Origin: Carex sylvatica
Lineage: Eukaryota; Streptophyta; Magnoliopsida; Poales; Cyperaceae
Assembly (NCBI GenBank): GCA_964058845.1
Contig: CAXKVR010000285.1
Span: 1 to 64,000 of the forward strand
DNA: 64,000 nt
Direction: 5' to 3'
This document shows positions 1-13,446 of this stretch, piece by piece. The notes beneath the pieces are model-generated. The model saw only the letters and a list, made by a program, of their open reading frames with translations. It was not told the DNA's origin and did not search any database. Positions within the stretch are counted from its first letter, which is position 1, and the number at the start of each line of letters is the position of its first letter. A program made the translations under genes and the position numbers.

Positions 1-1031
1 ACCTAATTGGGTGAATAAATAAAAAAATTATCATATCCTATATATCCCATGATGTCATCAACTGAATCGTGCAAATTTTCTTCTTTGTAATATTTTGAGA
101 ATAATGGTGTATCACAAGAACTCTATTGTTGCAGTAGAGGTGGAGAAGAGGTCACCATTACTGATAAAAAATAAGAATCAACACAGACTAGTCTTGATTT
201 TTTTTTCTTTAAGTTTTTGTTACTTTATTGATTTTCTTTTGAAATATGTGGAATGTGTTGAGTTAATTTTTTGTTATATATCTTGTTTTTTTTATTTCTT
301 ATTATACATTTCTTAATTTCTCTTTTACTGCTTGCAATAATAAAATACAATTATATTAGTTTGATTTTTAATTTTCTTTTGTTATATTGTCATCTTATAG
401 ACCTGTAGGAATATGTAGATATCGTTTCTTATAACTAGTAATAATTATATGTTATTTTAGAGTTCTTTATAACTTTATACGGTTTTTGAGTTAGTGTTCA
501 AAAATATAAATAATTAATTTATAAAATTACTTAGTTATTATTGATTTTCTCTAATATCTTATAAAATTACTTAGTTTTTAATTTGTAGTTCATTCTTATT
601 TTTTTATTACTTCTTATGTTTGGTAAAAGCTAAATCTATATATAGTTCCAAACTAAATATATATAATATACGAATCATCAAAATTGTGTGATTTAACTAA
701 TTATACTCACAACTAATGAATGAGTTATTTTTGTTGGCAATATATTTGAATGTTTATATTGCATGAGCTAGCTAGCTTCGTGAGATAGTGTGTGTATGAG
801 ATGAAATTTGTGTGTGTTGACTTGTTATTTTCATTGCTTTTTGTTACACGTGTATGTTTCATTTAAAACGCACCTCACCAATTTTGCAAGCTTAACATTT
901 GTCTTTATACATAGAGGATCTAGATAATCCATGCGCCATAATAATTTTTTGGGCTGCCCGAACATTGCAAGCCCGCTCTATATATATAGAGAGAATGTAT
1001 AACATCGAACACACAAAAATCTAATGAAAAC

Positions 1032-1035
<4 letters not shown>
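1..1035. other. AT-rich non-coding flank left of the CACTA element
   Basis: Very AT-rich sequence with no convincing gene. The only open frame of note (about 95-316) encodes a low-complexity hydrophobic string and resembles nothing I know. It ends in a TA dinucleotide run that is the insertion site of the large CACTA element. Confidence 0.6.

Positions 1036-1067
<32 letters not shown>
1036..1067. repeat. (TA)n microsatellite
   Basis: An uninterrupted TA run directly abuts the CACTA terminus. Its last three bases (tat, 1065-1067) match the tat at 21388-21390 and serve as the 3-bp target-site duplication. Because the site is a TA repeat, the left copy of the duplication is less informative than the right one. 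Confidence 0.9.
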
Positions 1068-1070
<3 letters not shown>

Positions 1071-1910
1071 TACACCAAATATGATATATTGCAACAACAC
1101 ATTGCAACTAATAAACTAACTAGTTGCAATAAATTAATAATATTACTACTAAATTAATTAGTTGTAATAGAATATATTTATTGCAACAAAATAATTATTA
1201 TTACAACAAAATTCAGTGGTTGCCCGAAAAAATTTATTGCGACTAATATAGCAGTATCGCAACATTTATCTTCGTTGCTAAGTGCCTCCAGGTCACGTAT
1301 GTTTGCACGTGTAGTAAAATTTTAACTTTGAGAGGGTAAAGATGCAAAACAACCTTCTGTCTCCTCTACCGCTCACCTCCATTTCTTCATCTTCTCCTTG
1401 CATCGACAATTCTAAAAATTAACCAGCTACTCTCCTCCTTCGCCACTTCCTTCAAGAGTCTTCCTCTTCCGCTCACCCCCCCTTCTCCCTCTTCTGATTG
1501 TCTCCTCCCCTTCTCCTCCTCCGCTCACCTCAATTTTTCCCTTCTCCTCCTCCGCTCACCTCTTTTCCGTTCTTCTCCTCCGCTTATCTCCATCCCAGCA
1601 TCCACTATTCCCAAAACCTTATGTCCTCCTCCTTCGGCATATTCATGCACGCTTTCCCTGGGCTCTATTAACAAGGTACGTACTTTCACCTAAAATCAGC
1701 GTATTCAATTTGTGCAACACCTTATTGCAACTGAAAAGAAATCGATGCAATAAATTAACGATGTTGCCACGATTGTAGTTGGTTGCGACAAATTTTAACT
1801 ATTGCTACCGATTAATTCAATTTCCACGAAATTAATTGGTTGCCCGAAATTAATTGGTATTGCCCCAAATTTTAACTGTTGCTACAAAATTAATTGGTAT
1901 TGCAGCCGAG
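1068..1910. repeat. Left subterminal region of the CACTA element
   Basis: TTGCAAC, TTGCAATA and GGTTGCCCGAA motifs occur in both orientations at 1085-1265 and again at about 1715-1905, separated by a CT-rich stretch. In En/Spm, subterminal motif arrays are binding sites for TNPA. The same GGTTGCCCGAA motif occurs close to the right terminus at about 21357, which ties the two ends to one element. Confidence 0.7.
1370..1630. repeat. CT-rich low-complexity tract with repeated CTCCGCTCACCTC-type units
   Basis: Pyrimidine-rich sequence with several imperfect copies of CTCCTCCGCTCACCTC. It looks like a 5'-UTR or promoter-type CT tract, or a captured leader. No reading frame in it resembles a known protein. 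Confidence 0.5.
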
Positions 1911-2070
1911 AAATACTCCAGGACCGCCTACATGGAATTGATGACAATGGCAGTGGCCCCTGTGGAAGGGAAGGGAGGAGTAGAAGCGGCGGATCAGGGA
2001 GGAACTCCAGTTACGGCAAAAACTGCTGCAAGAACTCTGTCTTGCGGTGCTAGCTGAGTGCGTGTACAAG
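1905..2070 (+). other. GC-rich exon-like insert of unknown origin inside the CACTA element
   Basis: This block is clearly more GC-rich than its surroundings and is flanked by a TTGCAG acceptor-like sequence on the left and CAAGGTACG, donor-like, on the right. Two overlapping plus-strand frames are open through it (67 and 83 codons with upstream sequence), but neither translation is recognised. It may be a captured exon, by analogy with the SPS and kinesin fragments elsewhere in the element. Confidence 0.35.
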
Positions 2071-2227
2071 GTACGAAGTCTTAGGGTCAGAATTGTCATT
2101 TGCTTGAAGTATAATACACAATCAAAATTGTTGCTTAGTTTTAAAAATAAATATTGTATAATCTATGTACTTTTACAGGAAAAATGGATTGGGAGGGTTA
2201 TTAGCAACCTTCCAACTGTAAAATAAT

Positions 2228-2313
2228 TAAAATGACATGTGCTGTGAAAGTAGATATATTGTCTTTGCATTAAAATGACATGTGCTGTGTAAGTAGATAT
2301 ATTGTCTTTGCAG
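2228..2313. repeat. Two-copy 43-bp tandem repeat
   Basis: The segment beginning taaaatgacatgtgctgtg is present twice in direct tandem (starts at 2228 and 2271) with one or two base differences. No coding role is visible. Confidence 0.8.
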
Positions 2314-2319
2314 TCATTG

Positions 2320-4866
2320 TATTATGATTTCCAATACCTTTGCTCAAGTAATAACAAATCCGAGCAAGTGACAGTGAATCATATGTTGTTCCATTGCAGC
2401 CGGTCACGTGTGGTGTGGTACGTATCCCCACTGGGCTTGCGAACTGATGTTATCCAATGTCCTTTTTAGGTATGTAATCTATTTATTTTATCATTTTATG
2501 TAGTTGTGTTGAATTATTAATAGAAATATATATGTAGATTAATAAAAAATGTTAATAAATACAAAATTAGTTTCACTTATAATTCATGTGCTGAATAATT
2601 TGTTAAAAAGGTAAAATTTAGCATTGGATAGTGTACTGTTTCGGATTTTTTTTTTTTTTTTTTTTTTGTAATATGGGTAATCTAAGTGGTTGAAAATTGA
2701 TGTACTTAATGGGTGGCTTAAAATTGGTGTAGATGCATACACCGTAGCAAATCAGGGTTGTTTAGAAAGCTGAAGAGTAGGTTTGGTATTTTAATGATTT
2801 ATACATGGATAAGAGGTTATTTTTAAGGAAATAACTTACTCTGTGCTTCAGACGGGCGTACTGGAAGGGAGCGAAGGGTAAGGCAAGGAAAAAAACGAAA
2901 TGTTATATGCTCTGTAAAATAAAATCAGAAGAGAGGGAATGGAAGAGAGCGTGACTTCATTACTCGAGTGTCACCTCAAAATCGGGGTGTAGCCGAGGGT
3001 AATGAGGGCCCACCGGCGGATATATAAATTATACCCTTTTCTTTTCACGCCTCTTTACTTCTGTTATTTTGTTTTCCTCCCAAAAGCAGACGAGAAACTT
3101 GGTGGATTATACTGATTGTTTATCTCTCTCTCTTTTTTTTTTTTTCTATTGTAGAAAACAAGTTCTGTTGTGAACTTGACTGCAAGAGATAGTGAAAAAC
3201 CAAGAACGAAGAGACAGGTTTGTGGCTCGTTGTCAGATGAGAAAAGAGATATGTCAATCTCTAACCATGTGGTGAGGTACTGGCCTTGAGAAAGCACAAA
3301 CAGTTCGTTTTCTGAATTTGCAAACAACACTCCAATACTAGAACATTAAGTTGCATGAATATCTAAGTTGTACCTGGCTTCTGCATCTTGAACAAACCAA
3401 ATCATATTCTAACCAATACATGCAAACTCAGAACAATATTGAAGTTCTCATTTGTTTTAATTTTTGCTGAGTTATGTTTTTGTTTTGGAGGGTGGGGGTG
3501 TCTTATTACAACTATGGGCAAAATTGTCAATAGTTTGGTACTGATACTAACCTTGGTCTAATACAACAAAATTAACCAGTAGAATAGAATTGGCAACCAA
3601 CCATTTGTAGGTACTAGATACCAAAGTTGTCAAAATATAAATTCACACCCATGGACCCATCCACATAAATCTGTTGGAAGGAAGCAGGGGAGTTCCAATG
3701 CCCATTGGACCAACATCTAGACCGTTCGATAGAGCTTGGAGATCCATGCAACGAGACCTCAAACCCACTAACGGAGTGCTTCCATTAACAGTCCGTCACC
3801 CCTCTTTTCTTTTATTTTGTTTTGAGAGATCAGTGCCCCTTCGCCTGCTCTCCGTATCTGAGATAAGTTAGACCAGTCACTGGATTTTTAGCAACATGAG
3901 AAAAGAAATTAATGAATTGATTGGATCAAAATTAAATTCTCATGAACTGTGATTTGCAGCCTTGAAGCTCTCAGTGATGCCTCAGCAATTACAAGCCCCC
4001 TGCACAAAAAATATAAGCAAATGTGAGCTGATCATGTTTCATTTGAAGCTCTGAGTGATGCCTTAACGGACTTCATAGAACCTAAAGCAAACAAAAATTA
4101 TCTAGGACTTCATACCAGTTGTGCAGTACCAATAAAATCTGGCCAAATTAAGCAACCTGAAGCTCTAGGTATTATGCCAAGCTGAAGTCGAGGTACTTTG
4201 TCTTTTCATGGTATGTAAAGATATAATTCAACAATTGTTGGCTTTGCATGTTCTGGTGTTGAAGTAGAAACTCAAGATGAAGATTATGTCAGGATTAATA
4301 CTCCTTTAAATAATTGATCAATGACAGATAAACATAATGGTGCATAACAAAAATATTGTCACTAATAAACTAATTAGTTGCCTATATTTTTGGAATGTGC
4401 ATATTCCCACTAATCAGTGCCTATATTTTAGGAATGTGCATATTCCCACTATCAGATATGTATTGACTTCTACATGTCAAAAAGATCAGTTAATTCTTGA
4501 TTCTCAGTTACAATCAGTTAATACTTTGCACTTCCAGAATTTTGTGATTTTTGGCTGAATTTTTGCAATTTGTAAATCAGTATGAAATGATATTCAAGAA
4601 AGATTCTTATGTTATAAATCAATTTATATACATGTAATTTGTACCGTGGTATTTTTTACTTGAAAAAAACAACAGCGTTACATTTTAGAAAAACAAAAGC
4701 ATCAAGGCAGAAAATTAAAAATAAATAATTGCTTCATTAAAGAAATATTGTATGCTACATTCGGAGATTTAAGCATGTGATCAACTAAGAAATGGAATAC
4801 TTCTTAACTAAATAATAGAGAAAGTTCCAAATATGTTAAAATAAAATTATATATTAGCCCTCTGCA
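2320..4866. other. CACTA interior without a recognisable gene
   Basis: Non-coding as far as I can tell. It contains a poly-T run near 2647-2668 and a few short frames (about 3064-3330 minus, 3674-3871 plus, 4337-4558 plus) whose translations are unrecognised. Part of it lies downstream of the transposase gene and may hold that gene's 3' UTR. Confidence 0.5.
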
Positions 4867-7800
4867 TTACACTTCTAAATCAGCTACAATACACCTTGAT
4901 TTCTTGTCCGCTGCACAGTGAAATTATAAAATTAGTCACAAGTAGGTGATTGCTTTTCGGGTTGCTTGAATATATTATACCAACTAATGGTACAGTACTA
5001 TTAATTACAATAAAAGTCCAAAACTCTTATCCCTGTTATAAAAGAGCTTACTATATGTAACAAAGATTTCTTTACCTTTACTGAATAGCACCGTGCCAAA
5101 TAAGAAAAAACAAGACTTCTCATGGGAAATGGTATTAGTCTGTAATTTCAAAAAATAAGAGTCAAATATTACCAAAAGAAAATCACTTGTAAATTAAACA
5201 TGATTAAAATAAATTAGAGGAAAAATACCTGGTATCGAATCATCATCAGAACAAACAAGGTCATCACTATCAGAATTAGTTTCACTATCACTAGAGCTCT
5301 CATTAGCATCATTTTCTTGGATGATACGAGCTACATCGTCCTCATTCACACTCACTCTTGCGATATCATCTCTAGACCAATTCATAAATTCTCCAGAATC
5401 ATCGTCTCCCCTCTCCTCAGTTTCTGCTACATTTATAGTAGGCATAGCATATAGATTTCTCGGTTTTGTTTTCACAACTGTACACCAATTGGGTCTTTTA
5501 GCATCTTTCACGTAATAAACTTGTTCTGCCTGATTGCCCAAGATGTAGGGTTCATATTGATAATAAAGACGTGACACATCAATGTTTACGTAACCATATT
5601 CATCTATTTTGTAACTTCTGCTCCTGCCTCTGCCTTGTGGTTGCTTCTCAAACCAGTCACACTTGAACAAAACTACTTCTCTCCTTCCCATGTACTCCAA
5701 AACGATGATTTCTTTAATTACACCATACCAATCGATGGATCCAGAAATTGCATCACTACTTGCAACGACGCCGCTGTTTTGTGTAGCCAAATTTTTCTCA
5801 GAGTCTTTTGTTCGAAATAAAAATCCATTGATGAAATACCGACTATAAACACGAACTCGAGGATCAGGGCCACGGGCTAAAGAAATTATGTGAGCAGTTG
5901 CTCGCTCATCACAGTTATCTTGCAAAAGGGAGACCTGTCACATTAAAACATATTAATCATTTATCTGTTAATAATTAAAATATCATCACATGTTTGAAAA
6001 TTAGTTGAACAGATAATCGTACTTGGTTCTGAAACCATTTACCAAAGCCTTTCTTATGTTGATTTTCTATACTGCCTGATCTCACGTTTTTAAGTTCTTG
6101 CTTGTGTTTGCTGGAAATAATAGAAATAGAAATACAATTACATTATAAAGTAGTTGAGAAGCATAATAAGTGGTAGTTATGAAATATCAAGATAAATAAA
6201 TTGACTTACTCTATCCAAGAAGACATTCCTTCACAATTGGTCAACACATAATAATGTGCTTGATGTAGCTCCTCTTTGTCGAATGTAACTAGATGAAAGC
6301 CTTCTTGGTCACCTTCCACCGAGCCAAACAAGCCTAATTCGAATGGTGGCTCAGTTCGTGGTACATCCACGTGACGTTGCGGACGATTCAGTTTAGTATC
6401 GACATCCTTCATAAAACGTGTACAAAATGTCATGCACTCCTCGATTATATAGCCTTCAGCTATAGATCCCTCCGGGTGAGCTTTATTCTTCACATAACCT
6501 TTTAATGTTCGCAAGAATCGTTCAACCGGATACATCCATCGATACATCACAGGCCCAGCCAACCTAGCCTCATTTGCCAGATGAATTGGTAGGTGTACCA
6601 TGATATCGAAAAACGCCGGCGGGAAAATCTGCTCAAGTTTGCATAGAATATTTACTATTTGGCAGCTCAATTCATCCAATTCTTTAATTTGAAGCTCCTT
6701 TGAACACAATTTCATGAAAAAATTGCTCAGTTCGATTAAGGGTTGACATATTTCTTTAGGGAGTAGATCACGAATGGCGAGGGGCAGTAATTGTTGGAAA
6801 ATGACATGGCAATCGTGTGATTTAAGACCACTGATGGTGCCTTCATTGACTTGTATGCATCGCTTTATATTTGATGCATATCCGTCAGGCATTTTGACTC
6901 CTTTCAAGAACTTGCATAATGCCACCTTTTCTTCTTTGTTTAAGGTATAACGAGCTACAGAGTAAACATACTTGTTGCCTTCTTTGTGAGGATGGAGTTC
7001 TTTTCTTATTCCCAACTTTTGCAAATCAAGGCGAGCATTTAGTGTATCCTTAGATTTTTGTTTTGTATCAATCAAAGTACCTACAATAGACTCGCATATG
7101 TTCTTCTCTATGTGCATAACATCAAGGTTATGGCGCAACAACAAAGTTTTCCAATAAGGCAACTCAAAAAATATGCTCTTTTTCCTCCAATTATACAAGG
7201 TTTTCTGTTGTTTTCCCTTCCTCCCTTCAGAAGTCTTACCAAATTTTACCTGTGCAAAAGAATTATATTGTTCAAGAATGTCATCTCCCGACAAAGATTT
7301 ATCAGTTGTTAATATTCTGCGCTCGGTATTGCCATCAAAAGCATCTTTGTTATTTCGCCAAGGGTGGTGGCGACGTAAGAACCGACGATGAGCCATGTAA
7401 CATTCTTTATGTCCATGCTTCAACCTAAGAGAAGATGTGTTTTTGTTGCAAGGGGCGCAAGCCAATTTTCCTTTAGTGCTCCACCCAGACACCATTGCAT
7501 ATGCAGGGTAGTCATTAATAGTCCACAAAACGGCGGCATGTAATTTAAAATTCTTCTTTGTTACCACATCATATGTCACTGCACCATTTTCCCATAATTG
7601 TTTCAACTCATCTATTAGAGGTTGTAGATAAACATCAATGTCATTCCCTGGTGATTTTGGTCCAGAAATAATCATTGACATAATCCAATTTGGTTGCTTC
7701 ATGCATAACCACGGTGGCAAATTGTAAGGAATAAGTAGTATTGGCCAAACACTATATTTCACATTAAATGCTCCAAAGGGATTGACTCCATCGGTAGCTA

Positions 7801-8887
7801 AGCCGAAGCGAACATTACGTGGATCTGAAGCAAATGAGGAATGAATCTCGTCAAATTTTTGCCATACCATTGAATCAGCTGGATGTCTTAAAACTCCATC
7901 CTTTATGCGACCCTCGTGATGCCATCTCATGTTGGTGGAGCTTTCCTCAGTCAGAAACAACCTTCTCATGCGAGGAGTAATTGGAAAATACCTAAGTACT
8001 TTTTGAGCAACCTTCCCTTGTTTGCGGCATATTAAATTTCCACCATCTTCACCATTGTCGCTGTCAATGCTAGTTTTCCACCTAGGTGCTGAGCAAATCG
8101 GGCACTTCTCTAAGGTAGCATACTCATTTCGAAATAGTACACAATCATTGATACAAGCATCTATTTTTTCATATGCAAGACCTAAATCTCGAGTCATCTT
8201 TCGACACCTATACATTGACTCCGGAACAGAGTGACCGTCCGGAAGTAAAAACTTAACCAACTCAAGCACCCCTTCACAAGCATTATCACTCAACCCGTGC
8301 AAGCACTTTAACTGGAACAATCTAATGATGAACGACAATTTCGTAACCTTCTTACAATTCGGGTACAATTCTTGTTGTGCATCAGCTAGCAACCTAAAGA
8401 ACTTTTTTGCCTCTGGATTTGGTTGTTCATTACCATTAACATTTTCAACATCAGAATTACCCCCATCAGAATTATAATTAACCCAGCTTTCACCTGCAAT
8501 CATGCTTTGCACCATCTCATATACATTTGAATCATCCAAATTTTCACGCTCTAGATCCACATCTGCATTTGAATCATTCAAGTTTTCATGATCTAGATCC
8601 ATATCTTCATTTGAAACATCCAAGTTTTCACGCTCTAGATCCACATCTGTATTTCTATCCTCCCCGTGCAATGTCCATATTTTATAGCTCTCATCCATAC
8701 CATTTTTAACCAAATGAAACTCTACGCAATCACGTGATTTAAAGACTACATTTCTACACACGCTACAGGGACAACGAATTGTGTTTGATTGAGCTACTTT
8801 AGCGAAAGCCAAATCAACAAAATCCTTCATTCCCTTTACATATCCAGCGCTTCTTCTATCAAGCAGTAACCAACTCTTATCCATCAT
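4867..8887 (-). CDS. TNP2-type CACTA transposase, four exons
   Basis: This is the catalytic transposase of the CACTA element, which cuts and joins the element ends. I model exons at 8887-6210, 6110-6023, 5934-5229 and 4910-4867; the GT-AG junctions keep frame throughout and give about 1171 residues. Domains in order are: an N-terminal transposase-associated domain (DKSWLLLDRR at the start, then a CPCSVCRN cysteine cluster); an acidic repeat region near residues 85-125; a Transposase_21/TNP2 region with LYPNCKK, FGLATDGVNPFG and a CAPCNK cluster; a DUF4218 region (MYRWMYPVERFLRTLKGYVK); and, in exon 3, a DUF4216 region (FKCDWFEKQ to YYVKDAKRPNW). An acidic Ser/Asp-rich tail follows. I start at 8887 because MMDKSW fits the family start; a further open stretch to 8911 includes what looks like an intron acceptor. 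The last, 44-bp exon is the least certain. No internal stops are seen in exon 1 (about 890 codons). It lies 1.4 kb downstream of the second transposon gene, same strand. Confidence 0.85.
8527..8665 (-). repeat. In-frame tandem repeat inside the transposase gene
   Basis: Three imperfect copies of a 16-17 codon unit encode variants of DVDLERENLDDSN. The strand is strongly acidic and probably disordered. It joins the N-terminal cysteine domain to the TNP2 core. Confidence 0.75.
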
Positions 8888-8911
8888 AATGTACTTCTTA
8901 CTAACCTGCAA

Positions 8912-10252
8912 TAAGGAATCCTTAGTAATTCATGGCTGTTATTTATGAGCTGCTCTGTCTATAACTTTTGACCAACTTTGTTCAAAAATAACTCAAATGG
9001 AGATGTAGAAGATAACCTCCCAATTATTGTAATGCGCAATGCAAAAAAAAAAAAAAAAAACTATTTGCAAATAATTGCAATATATGTAAAAAAAAACTAT
9101 AGAGAGATTTTGATCAGAGGCGCAAAGCAAAGGTATGCAGAAACAAATTATCAAAACAAATAACCTACTATAATGTAGAAACTGAATTAATATAAATTTA
9201 ATTTAAATAAGCTTACTAATCAGAGGTGCAGCAGAGGGAATGCAGCGGTGGTCATAGAAGGATAAATTGGTCAATTCAAATTGAAATCGGCCGATTCGAA
9301 CCAGAAACGACCGCCGACAAGCCGATTTTGGACCGAGTTATCCGGCTTGCAATTTTTCACTGATTCTTGATGTTTTAGAGTAGATTCTCACTGTTGGGAG
9401 CGGTTCTTCATAAGAGGCGAACAAATTTGATTGTGTGACAACCCGGCTTTGTGAAGGAAAGCGATGCACAAAAGGGGATGTGCGAAAAGGAAGCGCAACT
9501 GTCGGCCGGTGATTGGAAAGGAGATTTGGGAAGAGGGAGAAACGCCAGTAAATAAGTTAATTCTGTGTACTAGTTAACAAAGAGGTCGGGAGTTTTATGT
9601 TTTAACCGTTCTTTATATCGCATTACTTTGTTAAAAATAGATGGTAACTAAAAATATACTACTCAAATCAGAATAAAAGCAAGTGGCGCCCTTTGTTAAA
9701 AATAGCATTTTCTATAGTTAAATATTTATGTCGTTAAAAATAGAATGTAACTGATAATATAATACTACTCAAATTAGAAGAAAACCAAGTGGGCGCTTGA
9801 GAAATAGTATTTTCTATAATTAAATATTTTTGTAGTTAAATATTCTTATAATGAGCAGAGTTAACTAAGGCAGTTGTACAAAGCAAAAATTAGCAAATTG
9901 TTTTGGTAAAGTTTTTTTGTTGAGCATATAGCAGATTTTCCAACACGACGGTGCATATTTTGTCAAGAATCTCCACAACATACCTATGTAATTCTAAAAT
10001 ATATCCTAAGTTTACTCTCTTTTTTTACCAAAATTACCTCTGCAGACTCAGAAAAATCTAGACAAATCCTCAACAATTCATACATTACTGTTCTCATACA
10101 CTACAACTCAGAAAAATCTAAACAAATCCATAACAGTTCACATCACAAAAAAAAGAAAAAAAATATGAAATAACAGTTCTCATACACAATAATTCAGACA
10201 TTACTATGCAGTTAAATCTAACAAATTGAGTTTCATGACATCATACAATTAG
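8912..10252. other. Spacer between the two CACTA genes
   Basis: AT-rich DNA between the two minus-strand genes, serving as upstream region for the transposase. It has a poly-A run near 9044-9060 and a GC-richer part at 9225-9540, which could be a 5' leader or promoter. Two AT-rich stretches at about 9600-9690 and 9700-9790 share phrases (gttaaaaatag, taatactactcaaat), indicating a small local duplication. Confidence 0.5.
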
Positions 10253-13065
10253 CTAAATATTTGACCTCACATCTAGTCGAAACGCAGCCATGATCTCCTG
10301 ATGCACCCGTTGACGAATACTTTCTTCCATTGACTTTAGTTGTCTTTCCCGTGTGGCGCGTTCTTCTGCAAGCTCAGCCCTGAGTTCGGCATTACTCTCT
10401 TGAACCTCCTCCATTCTGGCAGTAAGGTTTCCATTGATCTCCAGACATTCCTTAAGTTGTTCATTGATGCGTTCATCTGAATTGGTCGACTTGGCCATGT
10501 AGCCACGACCATGCAAATAGCCTGACCCGTTGCCAGCAACATTCTGAAATATTTCATTTTGTTCATCAGGAGACAAGAGTTCGCCTGTTGCATTCTCTCT
10601 CTCTCCAATGGTGGCCTGCACATTATCCTAAATAATAGAAGTTGAGGTATGTTTAGAAAAAGTGTATATTATATATATCATACACTTTGAAAATTGAAAT
10701 AATCAAGTTTTAACAAAAAATAAAACTATGAAATTTGTAATTTTTATTTCTATAGATGGCTTGGGCTTCCCAGTAGTATATTGTAACTTCTATTGAACCT
10801 TCTATATTTTTGGACTTCTTATTATCAATACAATTGTTGGCTAAACTCCACCATTTTATACCTCTTGTATTTTACTGAAACGGGTCAACCTTCCAAAAAT
10901 AAAATAAAAAAAACTAGAAGATATACTTTATGTACTTACATATAATTCTTTTGATGCTGCATCAAGCCAATTGCCATCATTGGTATGGGTTAGTAACCAT
11001 AAATTCAGGTCATTAGGCTCCTGTTGTGTATCTTCATCAAGCTGTCATTAAAAAATTTTAATATGAACCACAATTAGTGGTTATTGAAGGCACACAACCA
11101 GAAGAATGAATATTTAATCAGAGAATTTAAGACTAGTACATACATTTTCGTAACTCATTTGGGAGAAGGACTTGCTCCCACAACTGTGATTGAACTTTCT
11201 TTTTCCCCGATTGGCTGAATTTGTTTCACTCTTCTTCTATAATATATAAATAGATAAAGTTAGCTTGCAAAACTATAGTAAAATTGGGAAAAAAAATATG
11301 AGCAGATTATTGTATTCTTATTAGTTAAATGTTAACATTTTAATATTCTGCAATATGTGCCTATATCTGATTATTCTAAAATATTAATTGTCTCAATCGT
11401 ACCTTAAATTTTTCTGTACCAAAATAGTAAATGAGATGCTTCCAATCGTCGATACTGAGCTCTTCAGGCCTGTGATTGAGACGTTCTTCATCAGTTGCAT
11501 ATGCTCGGTAAGTAGCTGCTAAGTTGGAGCGCCAAGTTTTGTACCTTTGACCAGCAATTCTTAGTATCTTTTGTTTGGTACTTTCATCATCTTTTAAGTC
11601 CCAATGATCCTGTATTAGAAAAAATAGGAATTCATACCATCACTAATGAATTTTCTTTACCAAAATACATAAGCAGATTTTAAATTTATCATCTAAATTT
11701 ATAATTCCTACTTTACCCTTATTAGAATTAAAAGAAACTACTAGCTTCTATTGTCTCCCTCATTCAGATTAAATTCACAGCCCCCCCCCCCCCCCCGCCC
11801 CCCCCCCCCACTGTAAGCCTATATCGTTATCTGAAAAAATAAATAACAAATTCAAATTCATATGGTATAAAACGAACAGATTTTAAATGATATGCCCTCA
11901 TTTGATATCATTGATTGGCAGTTACATGGTGCTTGTAACAGTCTGAAAATTAAATAGAAACATAGCTCAAGACATTTGAGTTTTAAAGGAAATTGAAATG
12001 AAGTTTGAACAATGATCTCAGTTGGTAAGACAACAAAATCAGGTCAGCACTCTACTCAATGGGGAACTACAATTTAGATTCAGCAAACACACAATGATCT
12101 CAGTCACTAAGGCAAAACAAAATAATTGCAGAATTCCATTTAGTATGCACTTTCACTTTTCTCGTTTCTACTTTGTTGCAGATATTAAATTTGCAGGATA
12201 TAAATGTGACACTTTTGAGTTGTACAATTTCAGAAATCCTTGTGTAGTCTATGGAAAAGTATAATTCTAGCAAAGTCTAAAAATAGAAGATCAAATTTAT
12301 CCTTAGCAAAAAATTGTCAGATCGAACTTTTTTCTAGAAACCAAACTGCTTACCTAATAAAGTTAAATAAAAAAACCTAAATAAAGTGAGTTACCAAATA
12401 AACAAGTTTGGTATTGATCCAAGCACAATCGCATACCAGTGCCCAATATAACACTGGTAAAACAAACAAAAAATTTGGAAAAAAATAATTTTGTTCCTGA
12501 TTTCTCTGGTAAAGATTCTGATACTACTGTTTTGTTCCTCATGGGAATTTTTCGTGGTATCCCTCATGTGAATTTTTCATGGTCTTGCTGGCCCTACCCA
12601 TGTTATTTGTCAACTACATAAACTATGTGTCTCATCATCAAAAAATAATAATTCTTACCAGCACTTTCTCTACAATATTCTCCTTCTCACTGATTGGAAC
12701 TTTGGACCATGTTTCGACTCCTATTAGTGGAGCATGTTGTCGCATTTGAATAACTATTTCATCAATAAACGATCTCCTATTAACACCAACTGCGCCACCA
12801 AGTCTCGTAGAGAACTGAATCGGGAGCTTACCCGGTTTACTTGCACGCCACTTTTTTGTTGCCTTGTGGCCCTTGACAACACCACGTACATTTCTTATAT
12901 TTGCCATCAAACCTGCAAACAAAAAATTCAAGATTGTATTAGACATATTTACTGACAAATTAATAACTCCATATGTATATAAAATAGAGAATATATACCA
13001 TTCCCTTCATCTTCTACAATTCTGGCACGGCGTGCATGTGACGGCCAATTTTGTTGAGCAGCCAT
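10253..13065 (-). CDS. TNPA-like / Transposase_24 (Ptta/En/Spm) protein, six exons
   Basis: This is the accessory DNA-binding protein of En/Spm-type elements; by family analogy it binds subterminal repeats and assists transposition. My exon model is 13065-12999, 12912-12659, 11609-11403, 11236-11144, 11041-10940 and 10627-10253. All junctions are GT-AG and in phase, giving 365 residues with no internal stop. Residues 1-22 begin MAAQQNWPSHARRAR. Exon 2 carries the conserved RNVRGVVKGHKATKKW and GKLPIQF region plus an IGVETWSKVP motif. Exon 3 carries DHWDLKD, followed by a basic and aromatic segment. The last exon encodes a Glu/Arg-rich coiled coil (about residues 290-350) ending in QEIMAAFRLD, a likely dimerisation segment. 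It is on the same strand as the TNP2 gene. A captured SPS 5' fragment lies about 380 bp upstream in the same orientation and could supply promoter sequence. Confidence 0.85.
11780..11811. repeat. Poly-C tract
   Basis: A run of about 30 cytosines broken by one G. It is in an intron of the TNPA-like gene, between exons 2 and 3. Length may be unreliable in the assembly. Confidence 0.85.
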
Positions 13066-13446
13066 TTTTCAAAATCTGCAATCAATCGATATGATGGATG
13101 GTAAAAATTTGCATAACTAAATCCGATTTGACTGGAACATGGACCACAAGGGGTTTCTACACAGCAATTCGGAGGTTGATTATAAAAGAAATAAACTTTT
13201 TCTTAACCAAAAATAAGAAGTGAATTCATTCTTACTGCTGAAATAGAGATTGAGAGAGAAGGGAAGGAACCTAAAAAAAATAGATCAATTATGTTACCAA
13301 TAGTGGACACAGAGGAGTATATATTTCAATTGGTGGGAATAAGTAATAACTGCACATTAAATTCAAATTGGTGCAAATTTTAATTTGGCGCGTCCGTAAT
13401 GATACGAGTTGGTGTGAATTGTAAAATTTAATTTGAAAGCAAAAAT

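Noticed and set aside
95..316. 73-codon open frame at the left edge
   Set aside because: Low-complexity Phe/Leu/Tyr string in AT-rich DNA, no recognisable motif or promoter.
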